Assembly (NCBI RefSeq): GCF_023502205.1
Contig: NZ_JAMFLG010000008.1
Span: forward strand, 62,001 to 126,000
DNA length: 64,000 nucleotides
Direction of reading: 5' to 3'
Origin: Aquiflexum sp. TKW24L
Lineage (GTDB): Bacteria > Bacteroidota > Bacteroidia > Cytophagales > Cyclobacteriaceae
Translations under genes and position numbers: made by a program
Part shown: one piece after another, positions 52,874 through 62,716 of the stretch
Layout of the letters: each line of letters opens with the position of its first letter
Numbering within the stretch: position 1 is the stretch's first letter
Notes under the pieces: model-generated
The model's database searches: none
The model's input: only the letters and a program-made list of their open reading frames with translations
Told to the model about the DNA's origin: nothing

Positions 52874-55507
52874 ATGACACACCAATACCTTATGTATTTT
52901 CAGCCTAAATTATTTCTAAAAAAAGCTTTAGCAATATTTTTTATCATATTTTCATTGATTTGGTTACAAACAGAAATCGCCCAAGCCCAATCCATGAATG
53001 ACCTCAGCGCCATTAAAGTGGATGACTTGTCAGATGCACAGATTCAGGAATTGATCAAAAGAGCAAGCGAGGCAGGTTTATCAGAGACGGAATTGATCCA
53101 GATGGCTAGACTTAGAGGTGTATCTGAGGCTGAATTAGAAAAACTGAAAAATAGGATTGAGAAATTGGACGGCGCGGGTGCAGGGGTAAAATCTTCGGCC
53201 GGTTCATCCAAAAGAGAACCAAGGAAACAAGGTGATTTAAATGAAATCACAAGTGGGTTGTTTCAAGAGCAGGGAGATATGGGCTCATTGGCTGATCAAA
53301 CGTCACCCTATTTTGGAATGGATATTTTTTTCAATAAAAAAAGAAGGTTGAGTTTTGAACCCAACCTCAACATTGCGACTCCAAAGAATTATATACTTGG
53401 CCCAGGCGACTTGATATACATTGACGTCTATGGTCAGTCCGAAAAATACTACGAGGCTACTGTCAGTTCGGATGGATTCATCCTGCTTGACAATGTTGGA
53501 CCGGTTGGTCTCTCAGGAAAAAGCATAGAAGATGCTGCCATCATCATCAAAAACAGACTCTCTAATTTTTATACAGGGATGTCCGGAAGCAATCCCAATA
53601 CCTTCATGCAAGTTACCCTCGGTAACGTCAGGACGATCAAGGTACATTTGGTGGGTGAATTGAGATTGCCGGGAACATTTACATTAAGTGCTTTCAGTAC
53701 TGTATTCAATGCGCTATATGCTGCCGGAGGACCTAGTGACAACGGGACCATGCGTGAAGTGAAAATTATCAGGGATGGCAAAATCATCTCCAAAGTTGAT
53801 ATTTATGATTTTTTGGTCAATGGCAATGCCAACCTCAACTTTCAGCTCAAAGATCAGGATGTAGTCATGGTGGATCCTTTTATGTCAAGAGTGAGGGTAT
53901 TGGGAGAAGTTAAAAGACCTAAGATCTTTGAAGTAAAAGACGGCGAAACATTCGCTGACTTGTTGAAATATGCAGGAGGATTTACTGATGTAGCTTTCAA
54001 AGACCGGATAAACGTCATCAGAATCACTGGAAAAGAAAAGGCAGTTTCTGATATTTTCAATGAGCAGTTTGCTGTTTTTACTGTCAAAGGAGGCGATGAA
54101 TATACAGTAACAAAAATATTGAACAGGTTTACCAATAGGGTTCAAATCAAAGGTGCGGTTTTTAGGGAAGGGAATTTTTCCCTCACTGAGGGTCTAACCC
54201 TTTCACAGCTGATCAAAAATGCAGATGGCATCCGTGGAGAAGCTTACCTCGAAAGGGCAAGCATCCTGAGAACCTTTGATGACCTGAGCACAGAAGTGAT
54301 TTCTGTCAACCTCCGTGGAATCTTAGATGGGTCTGCTCCGGACATTCGCCTCCAAAGAGAGGATGTCGTCAGGGTTTCGAGTATCTATGACCTTCAGGAA
54401 GAGTTCTATGTGCAGATCAGCGGAGAAGTCAAAAACCCCGGAACATACCCTTTTTCCAAACAGATGACTGCCGAAGACTTGATCATTCTTGCTGGAGGAT
54501 TGAGGGAATCCGCTAACACTTCCGACGTCGAAATTGCACGTAGGTCAGCATCTTCTGACTCTGGCACTTTTTCAGAGTTGGTTCCAATCAATATAAACAT
54601 TGGGCTTGATATCCAAGAAAATCCTGTCATCCTTCAGCCTTATGACAATGTTGTGGTACGGAGAAAACCCAATTTTACGCTTAACAAACAGATCACCATC
54701 GAAGGTCAGGTCAATTCCCCGGGAATATTTTCAGTGCAGACAGCGGAAGAAAAGATCTCGGATGTGATCAAAAGAGCAGGGGGATTGACTCCCTATGCAT
54801 ACACAAAAGGAGCCACTTTGATCAGACGGACTGAGTTTTTTGATACCGAATCAGAGCAACTGAGAAGACAGCGAAATCTGCAGGACCTACAGCAGAGGCT
54901 TCAGCAGGATCCCAACAATACAGAAGCGCAAGAGCTACTTTTACAGAGATTATATTTGGAAATCGGGAATGTGGCCCTCGGAACTTCCGAAGGTTCCATA
55001 GCAGCTCAATCCAAAAGGGAGGCTATCACAGGAATCGCCGAAACCAAAGCAGACATGACCCCAATCAGGATCAGACAGACCGAAGCCGTTGCCATTGACT
55101 TGGAAGAGATTTTGAAAAATCCCGGTTCGGACAAGGACTTGATCCTGGAAGAAGGAGATGTGATTTCGATACCAAGACAACTTCAGACAGTCAGGATGAG
55201 AGGGGATGTGGTATATCCCGCTACCGTCAGGTTTGAAAAAGACAAAGGGACAAAATTCTATATCAACAGGGCAGGTGGATTTGATATCCGCGCCAATAGA
55301 AAAAGAACGTATGTTGTCTATGCCAACGGCGAAGTAGCCCGGACCAAGAGCTTTTTGGGAATCCGATCTTATCCCGCTGTAGCTCCCGGTGCAGAGGTAA
55401 TCGTACCAACCAAAGGACCAAGGCTTCCTGTGAGACCGGGAGAAATTGTTGGAATTGCCACTGCCTTGGCGACGCTTGCCTTGGTACTCACCCAACTCAA
55501 TCCATAA
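52874..55507 (+). CDS. SLBB-domain polysaccharide export protein (Wza-like)
   Basis: 877 residues. Signal peptide ends near TEIAQAQ; ATG 52892 is an alternative start that also keeps it. Early coiled-coil or helix region (SEAELEKLKNRIEKLDG). The polysaccharide export domain begins YILGPGDLIYIDVYGQSEKYYEATVSSDGFILL. Several SLBB domains follow (for instance VHLVGELRLPGTFTL, VRVLGEVKRPKIFEV, VQIKGAVFREGNFSL, YVQISGEVKNPGTYPF and ITIEGQVNSPGIFSV). A C-terminal hydrophobic segment (EIVGIATALATLALVLTQL) may anchor it. Outer-membrane export of polysaccharide. Next to the Wzz gene. Confidence 0.93.
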   Translation: MTHQYLMYFQPKLFLKKALAIFFIIFSLIWLQTEIAQAQSMNDLSAIKVDDLSDAQIQELIKRASEAGLSETELIQMARLRGVSEAELEKLKNRIEKLDGAGAGVKSSAGSSKREPRKQGDLNEITSGLFQEQGDMGSLADQTSPYFGMDIFFNKKRRLSFEPNLNIATPKNYILGPGDLIYIDVYGQSEKYYEATVSSDGFILLDNVGPVGLSGKSIEDAAIIIKNRLSNFYTGMSGSNPNTFMQVTLGNVRTIKVHLVGELRLPGTFTLSAFSTVFNALYAAGGPSDNGTMREVKIIRDGKIISKVDIYDFLVNGNANLNFQLKDQDVVMVDPFMSRVRVLGEVKRPKIFEVKDGETFADLLKYAGGFTDVAFKDRINVIRITGKEKAVSDIFNEQFAVFTVKGGDEYTVTKILNRFTNRVQIKGAVFREGNFSLTEGLTLSQLIKNADGIRGEAYLERASILRTFDDLSTEVISVNLRGILDGSAPDIRLQREDVVRVSSIYDLQEEFYVQISGEVKNPGTYPFSKQMTAEDLIILAGGLRESANTSDVEIARRSASSDSGTFSELVPININIGLDIQENPVILQPYDNVVVRRKPNFTLNKQITIEGQVNSPGIFSVQTAEEKISDVIKRAGGLTPYAYTKGATLIRRTEFFDTESEQLRRQRNLQDLQQRLQQDPNNTEAQELLLQRLYLEIGNVALGTSEGSIAAQSKREAITGIAETKADMTPIRIRQTEAVAIDLEEILKNPGSDKDLILEEGDVISIPRQLQTVRMRGDVVYPATVRFEKDKGTKFYINRAGGFDIRANRKRTYVVYANGEVARTKSFLGIRSYPAVAPGAEVIVPTKGPRLPVRPGEIVGIATALATLALVLTQLNP

Positions 55508-55511
55508 CAAT

Positions 55512-56576
55512 ATGAATGGACAGCAACATATTTTGGATGATAAGATCACGCTCAAAGAAGTCATTCTTAACTTTAGGGTTTGGATTTCCTTTTTTCTAAG
55601 TCAGTGGAAAATTTTCCTTTTGGTAGCCCTGATAGGAATTGTATTGGGTGTTTTAGTATCTATATTCAAAAAACCTGTTTATCATGCGGAGACCACTTTC
55701 GTATTGGAGGAATCTGATATGGGGGGAATGGGTCAGGTTTCGGGGATCGCCTCGCTTTTGGGCATCAACTTAGGTTCGATGACGGGTCCTTCGGGAATTT
55801 TCCAAGGTGAAAACATCATGGAGCTATATAGATCCGACAATATGTTGGGAAAAACACTCCTAAGTCCATTTGATAACAAATCACTTCTGATCGACAAGTA
55901 CATTGAATTCAACGAGCTTGACAGGAAATGGAACAAAGTGGATTTGGCAAAACTTGATTTCTCTATTCCTAGGGAGAATTTTAGTGTGACCCAGGATTCT
56001 GTGGTCAAGGAAATATCAAAGCTGATCCGGGAAAAGCATTTGTCAGTAGAAAAACCAAACCGAAAGCTGAGCATCATTTATGTCACGGTAAGTGCAAAGG
56101 ATGAGCAATTTGCAAAGGTTTTCAACGAGTCAATGGTGGAGCGGGTCAATAACTTTTACCTCGAGACAAAAACAAAAAAGACAGCCGAAAATCTTTCCAT
56201 CTTACAATCCCAAGCTGATAGTGTCAGAGCGGTATTGGATCAAAACCTGATGGAATTTGCTAATATGGCGGACAGGATCCCTTTCCCCAATTCACTTGTC
56301 CAAAGTGCTACTGTCGACAGTCGGAGAAAGCAGGTGGATATTCAGGCAGCCACTGCGGTATTTGCTGAGATTACTAAGAATCTAGAAATCGCCAAAGTCA
56401 ACCATCGGAACAATTCCCCCTTAATTCAGATCATCGACTCGCCAAGATATCCGCTGAAAAGTTCAAGGATCAAACTCCTCAAGGGCATGGTTTATGGTGC
56501 GGCATTGATGGTCTTTGCAACCTTGTTTTTTCTTTACTTAAGACAATTATACCGACTTCATATCGAAGGGAGTTGA
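55512..56576 (+). CDS. Wzz/chain-length determinant-like protein, no kinase domain
   Basis: 354 residues from ATG 55512, 4 bp after the SLBB gene. TM1 near residues 30-50 (FLLVALIGIVLGVLVSIF), long periplasmic coiled helical part (e.g. TAENLSILQSQADSVRAVLDQN), and TM2 near the end (LKGMVYGAALMVFATLFFLYL) preceded by the Pro-rich PRYPLKSSRIK. No Walker motifs or Tyr-rich tail follow, so it is Wzz-like rather than Wzc. Controls the length of the polymer together with the polymerase and the export protein. Confidence 0.9.
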   Translation: MNGQQHILDDKITLKEVILNFRVWISFFLSQWKIFLLVALIGIVLGVLVSIFKKPVYHAETTFVLEESDMGGMGQVSGIASLLGINLGSMTGPSGIFQGENIMELYRSDNMLGKTLLSPFDNKSLLIDKYIEFNELDRKWNKVDLAKLDFSIPRENFSVTQDSVVKEISKLIREKHLSVEKPNRKLSIIYVTVSAKDEQFAKVFNESMVERVNNFYLETKTKKTAENLSILQSQADSVRAVLDQNLMEFANMADRIPFPNSLVQSATVDSRRKQVDIQAATAVFAEITKNLEIAKVNHRNNSPLIQIIDSPRYPLKSSRIKLLKGMVYGAALMVFATLFFLYLRQLYRLHIEGS

Positions 56577-56596
56577 ATTTTTGATCATGGGTTGAT

Positions 56597-57907
56597 ATGA
56601 TAGAAAAATTCACTTCCTATTCTTTTACCGGCCTGTTTAAGAACAAATCGATACAGAACTTTATTTTTTTGATCACCATTCAGGCTTCCAATATTGTGAT
56701 TACGCTGATATCTATGCCGATTCTGATCCAGTCTATTGGATTGGACCAGTTTGGTTTGGTCAATCTTTCGCTCTCCGTGATCATTCTTGCCAACATCGTG
56801 GTGGGATTCGGGTACAACCTCAGCGGTCCCAGGGAAGTTGCACTTTATCAAAACGACAAAGAATCCCTTTCACACATTGTTTCCAACATTGTGTTCAGCA
56901 AAGTATTGATGGCATTATTGGCCACAATAGGGATCATAGTGGCTGTTTTTGGGCTGAACATGTTCAAAGAGTACCAATGGATTCTGCTCTTTTCGGTTCT
57001 GCTACTATTTTCAGAAGCGACCCTTCCCCTATGGTTTTTTCAGGGAATGGAAAAAATGAAGTTGATTTCTATCGCCAATGTATTCAGTAAGCTACTTTAC
57101 TTGTTAGGGATCGTACTTTTCATTCATTCACCTCATCAGGCAAAATGGGTAAATTTCATCATGGGCGGGGCAGGTCTTGGAATCAACGTCCTCTTGCTGC
57201 TATTTATCCATTACCAGCTCGAGATCAAGTTTTACAAACCCCGATTTGTCCAGCTTTTTGCCTCTCTCAAGGACAATGGACTACTTTTTCTTTCCAATAT
57301 TGCTTCACATATTTCAGTCAATGGTGGCTTGATTGTACTGAGTTTCTTTTCAGTGGCGGAGGTCTTAGGGATGTTCAGTTTGGCAGAAAGGGTATCGATG
57401 GTCTTACGGATGTTTCCTTCTATGGTCATCCATTCTGTCTATCCCAATGCCACTAAGTTGTTTCAAAATGATTTACACAATTTTATCACCTATGTAAAAA
57501 AAGTAAGCTTCTTTTCTTTGGGTATCTCTTTGACAATTTCTTTTAGTGTATTCTTTTTGGCTCCCTTTATTATTCAATTGCTGGCAAAAAAGGAATTGGT
57601 TGAATCTACTTCTTACTTGAGGCTTTTAGCATTTATACCCTTCTTGGCCTCCTTGAACATCGTCAATGTGGTAATCTTCCTTGCTAAAGGCCAAAACAAC
57701 CTGTTGTTCAAATCCTCATGGATGATGGGAATCTTTATGGTTTCAACCTCGGTTTACCTTACCAGCCAATATGGGGCAATTGGACTTTGCTTTGCGCTTT
57801 TGTCAACCGAAATTGTGGTGTTTTTGATATGCTGTGCCCTGAACTGGATTTATAATAAAGAGTTGATTTTAAATTTCCTTACAAAAAGTAGTAGAAATGA
57901 AAGTTGA
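56597..57907 (+). CDS. Wzx-type flippase (polysaccharide transporter)
   Basis: 436 residues with 12 or more membrane helices (e.g. NFIFLITIQASNIVITLISMP, IILANIVVGFGYNLSG, ATLPLWFFQGMEKMK, FFSLGISLTISFSVFFLAPF). Oligosaccharide flippase pattern. Moves the lipid-linked repeat unit across the inner membrane. It overlaps the following methyltransferase gene by 11 bp. Confidence 0.93.
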   Translation: MIEKFTSYSFTGLFKNKSIQNFIFLITIQASNIVITLISMPILIQSIGLDQFGLVNLSLSVIILANIVVGFGYNLSGPREVALYQNDKESLSHIVSNIVFSKVLMALLATIGIIVAVFGLNMFKEYQWILLFSVLLLFSEATLPLWFFQGMEKMKLISIANVFSKLLYLLGIVLFIHSPHQAKWVNFIMGGAGLGINVLLLLFIHYQLEIKFYKPRFVQLFASLKDNGLLFLSNIASHISVNGGLIVLSFFSVAEVLGMFSLAERVSMVLRMFPSMVIHSVYPNATKLFQNDLHNFITYVKKVSFFSLGISLTISFSVFFLAPFIIQLLAKKELVESTSYLRLLAFIPFLASLNIVNVVIFLAKGQNNLLFKSSWMMGIFMVSTSVYLTSQYGAIGLCFALLSTEIVVFLICCALNWIYNKELILNFLTKSSRNES

Positions 57908-58823
57908 AAGAAATAAGGCTTGCCTGGCTTGTGGAAACGAGAAAAATAATACGACTTTCGTTGCCCAAGAAAAGATGCTTGGTTTAGGAGGATCATTTGA
58001 ATACCTAAACTGCGATGCATGCAAGTCCATTCAGCTGGTGGATATCCCTGCTGATATGGATGCTTACTATCCTTCAAACTACTATGCTTTCGGCAATCTA
58101 GTTGAAAGTCACGGTCTGATGAATGTGGTCAAAAAACTGAGAAAAACTCTCTTTGATCGAAACCTGTGGGTGTTTGGTTATCCTGAATACTACAAATGGT
58201 TGGCTCCTATCGAAATAGAAAAGGATGCTTCCATTGCTGATATTGGCTGTGGAAACGGACAATTGGTGTATGAATTGAAGTGGGCCGGATTTAAAAATCT
58301 GTATGGATTTGATCCCTATCTACCGGAAGAGAAGTCAATGGAAGGCCTTCGCCTGGAGAGAAAAGATGTGTACAAAGTATCAGGACAATACGACCTTGTC
58401 ATGCTTCACCATTCATTTGAGCATATGGAGAACCCAGTTCAAGTGATGGAGAAATTAAATACCATTCTTAAAAAAGGGGGTAAACTTTTGATTCGTGTAC
58501 CGGTAACAGATGCGGAAGTCTGGAAACAGGAAAAAACAGATTGGTTTCAGATTGATGCCCCAAGACATTTTTTTATACCAAGCAAAAATGCGATGAAAAT
58601 ACTCGGAGAAAAATGCGGACTTAAACTCACACAAGTGATTTTTGACAGCAATGAATTCCAGTTTATCATCACTGATATGTATAAAAATAATCAACCAATG
58701 ATCGGAAATAATCCGAATAAGTCGGTGAATCGAGAGACGAGAGTTAAATTACAGCAAAAAGCCAAAATACTAAACGCGACGGATCAAGGCGATCAGGCAT
58801 GTTTCTATTTTGAGAAAGCCTGA
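57897..58823 (+). CDS. Class I SAM methyltransferase in the polysaccharide locus
   Basis: 308 residues. N-terminal zinc-ribbon-like CLACGNEKN and NCDACKSIQLVD. The SAM motif is SIADIGCGNGQLVYELKWAGF (about residue 115), then LVMLHHSFEHMENPVQV and ILKKGGKLLIRVPV. The Cys pairs at the start suggest a sugar C- or O-methyltransferase of the sort that modifies deoxysugars. Overlaps the flippase gene; the glycosyltransferase gene follows. Confidence 0.88.
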   Translation: MKVERNKACLACGNEKNNTTFVAQEKMLGLGGSFEYLNCDACKSIQLVDIPADMDAYYPSNYYAFGNLVESHGLMNVVKKLRKTLFDRNLWVFGYPEYYKWLAPIEIEKDASIADIGCGNGQLVYELKWAGFKNLYGFDPYLPEEKSMEGLRLERKDVYKVSGQYDLVMLHHSFEHMENPVQVMEKLNTILKKGGKLLIRVPVTDAEVWKQEKTDWFQIDAPRHFFIPSKNAMKILGEKCGLKLTQVIFDSNEFQFIITDMYKNNQPMIGNNPNKSVNRETRVKLQQKAKILNATDQGDQACFYFEKA

Positions 58824-58851
58824 AATAAATAAGAAAAAACAAAATTATTAC

Positions 58852-59778
58852 ATGGAAAGTGTAAGAAATCCCTCTGTAGGAATAGTGATAATCAATTGGA
58901 ATAGTTATGTCCATACGCACCAATGCCTGCTTTCATTGAAAAAAGTCATCTACCCAAATTTTAAAGTATTCATCGTAGACAATAGATCCACGGATGGATC
59001 CGGGAGACAATTGAAGGAAGAGCATGGGGATTTTGCCCATTTTATCTTCCATCATGAAAATGCGGGCTTTGCGGGAGGTAACAATATCGGTATTGCTGAA
59101 GTAATAAGACAAGGGTTCGATTACCTGATGCTTCTCAATAATGACACGGAATCTAAACCTGATTTCCTGAATCATTTAGTGAAAACATTAGAAGAAAACC
59201 CCTCTATTGGAGCAGTTCAACCCAAGTTTTTTTTTCTCTTGAATAAAACTAAAATCTGGAATGCCGGAGGAAAGTTCGTTTCTTTTTTAGGCATTAGCAG
59301 GACAATCGGCTATAATCAGGCAGATCAGAAAAAATTTAACCAACCCAAAACCATTGATTGGATTACAGGTTGTGGGTTTATGGTTTCCACAGCTATCATT
59401 AAGGAAGTTGGCATGCTAAATGAAAAATTCTTTATCTACTACGAGGATGTGGATTGGTCCTTTCGTATAAGAAAAGCAGGATTTAAGCTGGCATATGAGC
59501 CTAAATCAGTAGTGTATCATGAAGCCGGCATGGCCCATAAATCCAAAGTGAAAAAAAAAGAAGGGTATGTCAATCCATTCGTCCATTACCTTAGGAGCAG
59601 AAATCAAATATGGTTGTTGAGGAAATATACCCCATGGTATTTTGCTCCAACTGTTACCTTATTTATGATGTTCAAGAACCTTGCTATTATGGCATACTTT
59701 GTTTTCCGTAAAAGATTTAAAAAGCTTACTTTTGCAGCCAAAGGTTTAAAAGAAGGAATTTTCCACGAAGGAATTTAA
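58852..59778 (+). CDS. Glycosyltransferase family 2 (rhamnosyltransferase-like)
   Basis: 308 residues from ATG 58852. GT-A motifs: GIVIINWNSYVHTHQCL, VFIVDNRSTDGSGRQL, NAGFAGGNNIGIAE, MLLNNDTESKPDFL (DxD-like), GCGFMVSTAIIKEVG and FFIYYEDVDWSFRIRKAGFKL. Resembles rhamnosyl- and related transferases of surface polysaccharides. A membrane-associated C-terminal segment (FMMFKNLAIMAYFVF) is visible. Adds a sugar to the lipid-linked unit; specificity cannot be read. Confidence 0.92.
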   Translation: MESVRNPSVGIVIINWNSYVHTHQCLLSLKKVIYPNFKVFIVDNRSTDGSGRQLKEEHGDFAHFIFHHENAGFAGGNNIGIAEVIRQGFDYLMLLNNDTESKPDFLNHLVKTLEENPSIGAVQPKFFFLLNKTKIWNAGGKFVSFLGISRTIGYNQADQKKFNQPKTIDWITGCGFMVSTAIIKEVGMLNEKFFIYYEDVDWSFRIRKAGFKLAYEPKSVVYHEAGMAHKSKVKKKEGYVNPFVHYLRSRNQIWLLRKYTPWYFAPTVTLFMMFKNLAIMAYFVFRKRFKKLTFAAKGLKEGIFHEGI

Positions 59779-59786
59779 ATTAAATA

Positions 59787-60779
59787 ATGAAATCTATATT
59801 AATTACAGGTGTAGCGGGGCTTTTGGGTTCCCGGCTTGCAGATTGGTTGCTTACAAACAAAAAAGAATATCAAATTATTGGAATAGATAACCTCTCCGGA
59901 GGATATACCGAAAACATTCCTTCAGGAGTTAAATTCCACAACATAGACATCGCCACAGGGGATCTATCAGCTATTTTTTCTCAGAATAATGTGGAGTACG
60001 TTTTTCATCTCGCTGCTTATGCAGCGGAAGGTCTCAGCCCGTTTATCAGGATGTTCAATTATACCAACAATCTTGTAGCCACAGCCAATATTGTCAATAA
60101 CTGTATCATCTATAACACCAAGCGATTGGTATTTACCTCCAGTATGGCCACCTACGGAGTGGGGAATCCCCCCTTTGATGAGAGCCATCAGCCGGCACCC
60201 ATTGACCCATACGGAGTAGCCAAATATGCATGTGAATTAGACATTCAGATTGCTGGCGACCAACACGGACTTGATTGGTGCATTCTCCGACCTCATAATG
60301 TTTATGGTTTAAACCAAAATATTTGGGACAAATACAGAAATGTTCTTGGGATCTGGATGTATCAGAAACTGAACGGAGAGCCTTTCTCCATTTTTGGGAC
60401 AGGAGAACAATTGCGGGCCTTTACCTATATAGATGACATATTGGAACCACTTTGGCTTGCAGCCACTAAGCTCGAAGCATCCAAGCACATCATCAACTTA
60501 GGAGGGACTAAGGAATTTAGTATTAAAGAATCCGCAGAAATGCTTGCTGAGATTGTCGGTGGCCATGAAATCGAGTATTTTGAGTCTAGACATGAAGTTA
60601 AATTAGCTTTTGCTACCCATGAGAAATCAAAAGAAATTTTGAATTTTGAAGATAAGACAAGCCTGAGAGACGGTTTGCAAATAATGTGGGATTGGGCAAA
60701 AAAACAACCTAAAAGGGAGCGGTTCCAATGGGAGGAATATGAGGTTGAAAAAGGTATTTATTCCTTTTGGAAGAAATAG
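59787..60779 (+). CDS. NAD-dependent sugar-nucleotide epimerase/dehydratase
   Basis: 330 residues. Extended SDR: ILITGVAGLLGSRLADWLL (NAD-binding GxxGxxG), VEYVFHLAAYAAEG, SSMATYG and YGVAKYACE (Tyr-x3-Lys catalytic pair), LRPHNVYG, GTGEQLRAFTYIDDIL. Closest to UDP-glucose 4-epimerase-type enzymes. Provides an activated sugar for the locus. The start lies 8 bp after the GT2 gene. Confidence 0.93.
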   Translation: MKSILITGVAGLLGSRLADWLLTNKKEYQIIGIDNLSGGYTENIPSGVKFHNIDIATGDLSAIFSQNNVEYVFHLAAYAAEGLSPFIRMFNYTNNLVATANIVNNCIIYNTKRLVFTSSMATYGVGNPPFDESHQPAPIDPYGVAKYACELDIQIAGDQHGLDWCILRPHNVYGLNQNIWDKYRNVLGIWMYQKLNGEPFSIFGTGEQLRAFTYIDDILEPLWLAATKLEASKHIINLGGTKEFSIKESAEMLAEIVGGHEIEYFESRHEVKLAFATHEKSKEILNFEDKTSLRDGLQIMWDWAKKQPKRERFQWEEYEVEKGIYSFWKK

Positions 60780-61324
60780 AATGACTGACAACACGAAACC
60801 TGATGAGTCCCATTTTCCAGACATTGAAGCTTATTCTAAATAAATTGGTGGGAGCTCGGAGGTTCTTGAAGAAGCTTTCAAACTCAAAAACCAATACCAT
60901 AAATTGTTGGTCAATGAAAAAAACGCCCATAAAAGGGAGACTTTGTACGCCTAATTCTAACCAAATCTCCTTCGGTTTTATGGCAGGACAGCCAAATAGG
61001 ATGATTCTGTACCGGAAGAAAATTTATCCTTGTGATGCCAAATATACTTTTTGGACCAATAGCTGTAACCATGATTCATGACAATTCCAGCTCCGGCGGG
61101 TTGGTCAGGACCTTGGGCGAAACCAGATTTGTTAACTATGAAACTGTATTGCCAATCCCCAAATACAAATACAGTACTTTTAAAAATAACAGGATCAAGC
61201 CTGATTGGATCATCGGTATAGAACAAAGTAAGTTTTTATTGAATATATTCAGGGGGATAAAAGTCAAAGGAAGATGCCCTGTGAGATTTACCGTGACTTT
61301 GATCTGCCAAAAGCCTGAAATGCA
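60780..61324 (+). pseudogene. Degenerate reading frames between epimerase and ligase genes
   Basis: No intact gene of normal size. Three overlapping short plus-strand frames exist: 60780-60842 (20 residues), 60803-61081 (92 residues, including SFGFMAGQPNRMILYRKKIY) and 61032-61328 (98 residues, GTG start or ATG at 61035, including VRTLGETRFVNYETVLPIP). The second and third overlap in different frames and their codon use looks coding, so a single gene broken by frameshift is plausible. I do not recognise the product. Alternatively they are independent small genes. Confidence 0.4.
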
Positions 61325-62716
61325 TTGATCGCACAGATACTCTTTATTTTTGCCCTTTTGGGTTATGCCATACTCCTGTATTATACGCTGAAGGCCATGG
61401 CCTTCAAAGGGAAATGGGAGTATGTCGTCTATTTCCTTGCAGCATATCTTCCATTCCACATTACTTTTTTGAGCTTGGTTTTTCAGGCTACCGAATCTAC
61501 ACTGCCAGTCACCTTGGTCCAACTGGCTAAAGACCTGATGGTCATTTTTGCAGTACTGCTTTTTGTATTGTACAACAGAAAAATATTTGATTACCCCTTC
61601 AGGATTCAGATTGTCGACTACCTGTTTTTAGCATTCATAGGACTAGCTTTCCTGTTTCTTTTATTGCCCATCGGCGAAACAGGTTTTGTCAACAAAGCCC
61701 TTTATTTCAAAACAATGCTTATTCCCTGCCTGGTTTATTTTGTCGGACGGAATACGGTATTTGAAGACCTGGAAGTCAAGCGGCTCTTTCAGGTTATTTT
61801 TATAATTACACTTTCCGCATTTGCTGTCAACCTTCTTGAAGGCTTTTTCAATGTCCATTTACAGAATTTTACAGGATATGCAGTTTTCAATCAGGTGGTC
61901 TACAACATGGAGCCATCCGGAAACTTTGGATTAGCCTGGACATTTGAAACACAGGCGATAACAAAGCGGTTTGCTTCCTTCTTTTCAGACCCTTTGGAAC
62001 TCGCAAGTTCAGTTCTCTTAGGTTTTGCTGCCGGTCTGATCTGGTTTTTGACTTCCAAAAGAGAACATTCATTTCCTTACATTTTGGTCATGATCTGTGC
62101 CATGGGAAGCTTGTTTTTCTCAAGTTCAAGGGCGGCATTTGGGGCATTTTTTATCATGATATTTTTTATTGCAGTGATTTTCAAACTCAACAGATTGATT
62201 CTTTTTGGGTTTGGTTTGTTCTTGTCCTTTGTAATTTTCGTGATATTCTTTGCGTCGGAGGATTTCTATTATTTCGTGGTGGATACACTTACTTTCCAAA
62301 ATGCCTCTAGTGTCGGCCACGTGGTAGAATGGCTAATAGCGCTCGAATCTATGATTGCAAACCCTCTAGGAATCGGACTCGCCATGAGTGGCAACTCCGG
62401 AAGCGTAACAGAAGAAGCTAGGGTCGGTGGGGAAAATCAATTCCTGATTTATGGTGTACAGTTAGGTTTATTAGGATTGCTTTTGTTTATTATTTTGCTT
62501 TACTACGCAATCCAACGGTCCATCAAGGTTTTTAGAATGACTGACAATGTCATGTCAGCAAGGATAGCATTTACCGGGGCTGCGGTAAAAACCGGGCTCT
62601 TGTTGCCCTTATTTACCGCCAATGCTGATCTGTACGCTTATGTTAGCTGGATTTCATGGTGGATGATAGGCTACTCAATGAACGAATATTCCAAAATCAA
62701 GCATGGGAAGGGCTAA
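61325..62716 (+). CDS. O-antigen ligase/polymerase (Wzy/WaaL-like membrane protein)
   Basis: 463 residues from a TTG start at 61325, preceded by the stop of the short frame. About 11-12 membrane helices (e.g. LFIFALLGYAILLYYTLKA, LLFVLYNRKIF, VLLGFAAGLIWFLT, LVMICAMGSLFFSSSRAAF). A long loop between helices contains TRAHVVEWLIALESMIANPLG-like content near residues 330-350 (SVGHVVEWLIALESM), as expected for the ligase/polymerase family. Joins or polymerises O-units on the periplasmic face. Overlaps the following glycosyltransferase by 14 bp. Confidence 0.85.
   Translation: MIAQILFIFALLGYAILLYYTLKAMAFKGKWEYVVYFLAAYLPFHITFLSLVFQATESTLPVTLVQLAKDLMVIFAVLLFVLYNRKIFDYPFRIQIVDYLFLAFIGLAFLFLLLPIGETGFVNKALYFKTMLIPCLVYFVGRNTVFEDLEVKRLFQVIFIITLSAFAVNLLEGFFNVHLQNFTGYAVFNQVVYNMEPSGNFGLAWTFETQAITKRFASFFSDPLELASSVLLGFAAGLIWFLTSKREHSFPYILVMICAMGSLFFSSSRAAFGAFFIMIFFIAVIFKLNRLILFGFGLFLSFVIFVIFFASEDFYYFVVDTLTFQNASSVGHVVEWLIALESMIANPLGIGLAMSGNSGSVTEEARVGGENQFLIYGVQLGLLGLLLFIILLYYAIQRSIKVFRMTDNVMSARIAFTGAAVKTGLLLPLFTANADLYAYVSWISWWMIGYSMNEYSKIKHGKG

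Noticed and set aside
61136-61522. 128-residue minus-strand frame across the ligase start
   Set aside because: It is antisense to the membrane-helix-coding start of the O-antigen ligase and to the short plus-strand frames; no motif seen.
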